Origin: CAYRZL01 sp964428795
Lineage (GTDB): Bacteria > Bacillota > Clostridia > Lachnospirales > Lachnospiraceae
Length of the DNA: 25,150 nt
NCBI GenBank assembly: GCA_964428795.1
Contig: CAYRZL010000034.1
Location: 1-25,150, forward strand
Direction of reading: 5' to 3'
Within the stretch, counting starts at the first letter, position 1. Each line of letters opens with the position of its first letter. Positions 22,613-25,150 of the stretch are shown piece by piece. The notes under the pieces were generated by a model. The model had not been told where the DNA came from. It searched no databases and saw only the letters and a program-made list of their open reading frames with translations. A program made the translations under genes and the position numbers.

Positions 22613-23367
22613 TGGCAGTAAAATTGTCAAAGCGGCTGAGAGCAATCGCAGATCTGATCCCGAAGGGAGCTGTTGTGGCAGATGTGGGGTGTGATCATGG
22701 TTACATTCCCATTTATCTGCTGGAATCCGGCAAGAGCAGATACGCCATTGCCATGGATGTAAGAGAGGGTCCTTTAAAACGGGCAGAGGAACATATAGCA
22801 GGGCACCATTTGGAAGGCTACATAGAGACGAGATTATCCGACGGACTCATGCAGCTTCAGCCCGGGGAAGCGGATACAGTGGTCATTGCAGGAATGGGCG
22901 GCGGTCTGGTAAAAAAGATTCTGACAGAGAGCGCACATGTAAGAGACAGTATCATGCAGTATGTGCTGCAGCCTCAGTCAGAGATAGGCTCCGTCCGGGC
23001 ATTTCTGCGGGAGCAGGGATTGGTGATCGTGGCTGAGGATATGGTGTGTGAGGATGAGAAATATTATCCTATGATGCTGGTTCGGCCTGCAAAAAATACC
23101 GGAGTATGTGAGGACATGGAAGGCGCGGCAGGTCAGGACCGGCTTTCTGCCGACACCTATGGTCCGCTTCTGCTGTCACAGGGACATCCGGTGTTGAAGG
23201 AATATCTGCTCAGGGAGGAAAAACAGCTTCGGACAGTTCTTTTATCTCTGGAGCACACTTTGGATTCAGAAAGGCGGAATGCCCGGATGAAGGAAATCAG
23301 AGCAGATCTGGAACGCAACAGACGGGCACAGGAAGTTTGGGGGAAATATGGAACAGAAGATATATAA
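22612..23367 (+). CDS. trmK: tRNA (adenine(22)-N1)-methyltransferase
   Basis: A 251-residue SAM-dependent methyltransferase that methylates A22 N1 in tRNA. The SAM-binding motif is DVGCDHGYIPIYLL (24-37), followed by the family-specific VIAGMGGGLVKKIL (91-104) and VLQPQSE (118-124). The N-terminus LSKRLRAIADLIPKG is typical. The C-terminal coiled-coil extension (about 190-251) is seen as a charged helical stretch. Its ATG uses the last A of the rpoD stop codon, and its own 3' end overlaps the next gene by 20 bp. This rpoD-trmK linkage is a normal Firmicutes arrangement. Confidence 0.92.
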   Translation: MAVKLSKRLRAIADLIPKGAVVADVGCDHGYIPIYLLESGKSRYAIAMDVREGPLKRAEEHIAGHHLEGYIETRLSDGLMQLQPGEADTVVIAGMGGGLVKKILTESAHVRDSIMQYVLQPQSEIGSVRAFLREQGLVIVAEDMVCEDEKYYPMMLVRPAKNTGVCEDMEGAAGQDRLSADTYGPLLLSQGHPVLKEYLLREEKQLRTVLLSLEHTLDSERRNARMKEIRADLERNRRAQEVWGKYGTEDI

Positions 23368-25003
23368 GATCATCATCGGCGGCAAAACCTGTGAATTTAC
23401 AGCTGATATGAGCTATCAGGATGTAGCGCGGCAGTTTCAGGGGCAATACAGGGATGATATTGTGCTTGTACAGATCGGCCATTGCCTGAGAGAATTGAAC
23501 AAGAAGGTGGATCGTGATGGCGAGCTTAGCTTTGTGACAACCGCAGACCCTTTGGGGCGGAAAGCGTACCGCAGGAGCGTTACGTTTCTTATGAATAAGG
23601 CGATGCATAACCTGAATCCGGAGCATTCGGTTGTGGTACTTCATTCCATCGGACAGGGATATTACTGTGATGTGCGGGGAATGGAAACAACAGATGAAGC
23701 ATTTTTATGTAAACTAAAAGAGGAGATGCTGCGTCTTGTGGATGAGGATATCAGAATCAAAAAGACCAGCATGAACAGTGAAGATGCAGTGACTATGTTC
23801 CGGGAGCGTGGGATGCATGATAAGGAGCGTCTTTTGCGGTATCGTTGCAGCTCCCAGGTTAATATATACTGGCTGGAGGACTATGCAAACTACTATTACG
23901 GATCCATGGTCCCATCTACCGGATACCTGAAATATTTTGATCTGATCCCTTACGAGAACGGATTTATGCTTATGTTTCCGGGAAAGGATGCAAAGAAGGC
24001 GGCGGAGTTTGCACCGCTGGATAAATTTTTTGCGGTGCTTCACGGAGGGGCAGACTGGGGCAGACGTCTGGGTGTGCCCACGATAGGCGCCCTGGATGAT
24101 GCCATCGCCCAGGGGCGTGCCCAGTCATTGGTTTTGGTGCAGGAGGGGCTGATGGAGAAGAAAATAGCTCAGATTGCAGAGACCATCGCAGAGCAGCCGG
24201 ATAAGAAATTTATTATGATCGCAGGACCTTCTTCATCCGGGAAAACAACGTTCTCCCACAGGCTCTCCATTCAGCTTATTGCTCAGGGAAAAACCCCTCA
24301 TCCCATTGCGCTGGATGACTATTATGTAAATCGTGAGGATACGCCGAAGGATGAATATGGCGAGCTGGATTTTGAGTGCCTGGAGGCAGTGGATGTGGAG
24401 CAGTTCAACTCGGATATGACCAGACTTCTGGCAGGTGAGGAAGTGCTTATGCCAACCTTCAATTTTAAGACCGGACACAGAGAGTATCGGGGCAACAAGC
24501 TGAAACTTGGTGAGGATGATATTCTTGTGATCGAGGGAATCCATGGTCTGAATGACAGGCTTTCCTATAAGCTGCCCACCTCCAGCAAATTTAAGATCTA
24601 TATCAGTGCGTTGACACCGCTTAATATAGATGAGCATAATGTGCTTCCTACCACGGATGCAAGACTGATCCGTCGTCTGGTTCGCGACGCGAGAACCCGC
24701 GCCACCTCTGCAAGGGATACAATCGCAAGATGGCCTTCCGTGCGCAGGGGCGAGGAAAAAAATATCTTTCCTTATCAGGAAGGGGCGGATGTTATGTTCA
24801 ATTCAGCCTTGATTTATGAGCTGCCTGTGTTAAAATGTTATGCGGAACCGCTGTTGTTTTCCGTTGGTAAGGATTGTCCCGAATATCTGGAAGCGAAGCG
24901 TCTGCTGAAGTTTTTGGATTATGTGCTGCCGATTCCGGCAGAGCACATCAACAACAATTCTATTTTGCGGGAATTTATCGGGGGAAGCTGTTTTAACGTA
25001 TAA
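23348..25003 (+). CDS. TGS-domain uridine kinase/phosphoribulokinase-like nucleoside kinase
   Basis: A 551-residue fusion protein. The N-terminal part (about 1-65) resembles a TGS/ubiquitin-like domain. The next 65-220 resembles the editing-like second domain of threonyl-tRNA synthetase (KAMHNLNPEH, GQGYYCDV). The C-terminal half is a P-loop kinase: Walker A GPSSSGKTT (293-301), ALDDYYVNR, DFECLEAVD, PTFNFKTGHREY, VIEGIHGLND and RLIRRLVRDARTRA, as in uridine kinase. Such fusions are common in Firmicutes and Bacteroidetes and usually annotated as nucleoside kinase. The ATG lies inside trmK with GGGGGAAAT just upstream. Membership is clear; the physiological substrate is not established from sequence. 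Confidence 0.88.
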   Translation: MEQKIYKIIIGGKTCEFTADMSYQDVARQFQGQYRDDIVLVQIGHCLRELNKKVDRDGELSFVTTADPLGRKAYRRSVTFLMNKAMHNLNPEHSVVVLHSIGQGYYCDVRGMETTDEAFLCKLKEEMLRLVDEDIRIKKTSMNSEDAVTMFRERGMHDKERLLRYRCSSQVNIYWLEDYANYYYGSMVPSTGYLKYFDLIPYENGFMLMFPGKDAKKAAEFAPLDKFFAVLHGGADWGRRLGVPTIGALDDAIAQGRAQSLVLVQEGLMEKKIAQIAETIAEQPDKKFIMIAGPSSSGKTTFSHRLSIQLIAQGKTPHPIALDDYYVNREDTPKDEYGELDFECLEAVDVEQFNSDMTRLLAGEEVLMPTFNFKTGHREYRGNKLKLGEDDILVIEGIHGLNDRLSYKLPTSSKFKIYISALTPLNIDEHNVLPTTDARLIRRLVRDARTRATSARDTIARWPSVRRGEEKNIFPYQEGADVMFNSALIYELPVLKCYAEPLLFSVGKDCPEYLEAKRLLKFLDYVLPIPAEHINNNSILREFIGGSCFNV

Positions 25004-25057
25004 GAACAGCCTTTTTCCAAATATGGTGAGGAAGGGTTCTGAACCGATAGAAAACAG

Positions 25058-25150
25058 AGTGAGTAAGACAGGTGATCGCGGCTATTGGTAACAATAGGTG
25101 AGGAAAGTCCGGGCTTCACAGGGCAGGATGCCGGATAACGTCCGGTGGAG
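25058..25150 (+). ncRNA. rnpB: RNase P RNA, 5' part (cut by window end)
   Basis: From about 25058 the sequence GTAAGACAGGTGATCGCGG, then a CTATTG-GTAA-CAATAG hairpin (25082-25097) and GAGGAAAGTCCGGGCTTC with ACAGGGCAGGATGCCGGATAA match the conserved 5' half of bacterial RNase P RNA (P1-P4, CR-I). The molecule processes tRNA 5' ends. The 3' two thirds lie outside the window. The exact 5' end is estimated, and I see no clear promoter in the 54 bp after the kinase stop. Confidence 0.9.

Noticed and set aside
1..25150. CRISPR arrays, tRNA genes, rRNA genes and riboswitches
   Set aside because: I looked for regular direct repeats, tRNA-like cloverleafs and known aptamer consensus stretches in the gaps and saw none; a covariance-model scan would be needed to exclude weak ones.

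Overview
The window looks like a chromosome segment of a Gram-positive anaerobe of the class Clostridia, most likely family Lachnospiraceae. The grounds are strong AGGAGG-type ribosome binding sites, the dgt-dnaG-rpoD-trmK cluster followed by a TGS-domain uridine-kinase-like gene, a short RpoD with an acidic N-terminal run, and a partial RNase P RNA at the right edge. The assignment is inference from gene content; no search was run.

Left edge (1-1521): an accessory scar. It holds a frameshifted C-terminal fragment of a phage terminase large subunit, an intact ZIP-family metal transporter with a very short central loop, the first 24 codons of a sigma-70-like gene that then stops, and a long inverted repeat of about 24 bp arms.

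Middle (1522-18456): a catabolic island of 16 genes around one FCD-type GntR regulator (6166-6837, minus). A minus-strand unit reads thuA-like, thuA-like, KDPG/KDPGal aldolase, KDG kinase. Divergent from it is an Old Yellow Enzyme-like reductase. A long plus-strand unit starts at 7069 and encodes a peptide/oligosaccharide-type ABC importer (lipoprotein, two permeases, two ATPases), an Ldh2-family dehydrogenase, an Asp/Glu racemase-family protein, an enolase-superfamily acid-sugar dehydratase-like protein, an aldo/keto reductase, a SnoaL/NTF2-like protein and a shikimate-dehydrogenase-like protein. Many junctions overlap or have strong RBSs. The same AT-rich palindromic core (ATAAATTTAT) occurs in both promoter regions and is a candidate operator. 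A working model is import of a small oxidised sugar, glycoside or cyclitol, several redox steps, dehydration to a 2-keto-3-deoxy acid, then phosphorylation and aldol cleavage to pyruvate plus a triose phosphate. The actual substrate cannot be read from the sequence. Several enzymes carry non-canonical substrate-site residues, which suggests an undescribed pathway.

Right part (18635-25150): a housekeeping block with dGTPase-like dgt, primase dnaG, primary sigma factor rpoD, tRNA m1A22 methyltransferase trmK and a TGS/uridine kinase-like protein, all on the plus strand, then the 5' part of rnpB cut by the window edge. A terminator at 18464-18516 separates this block from the catabolic island.
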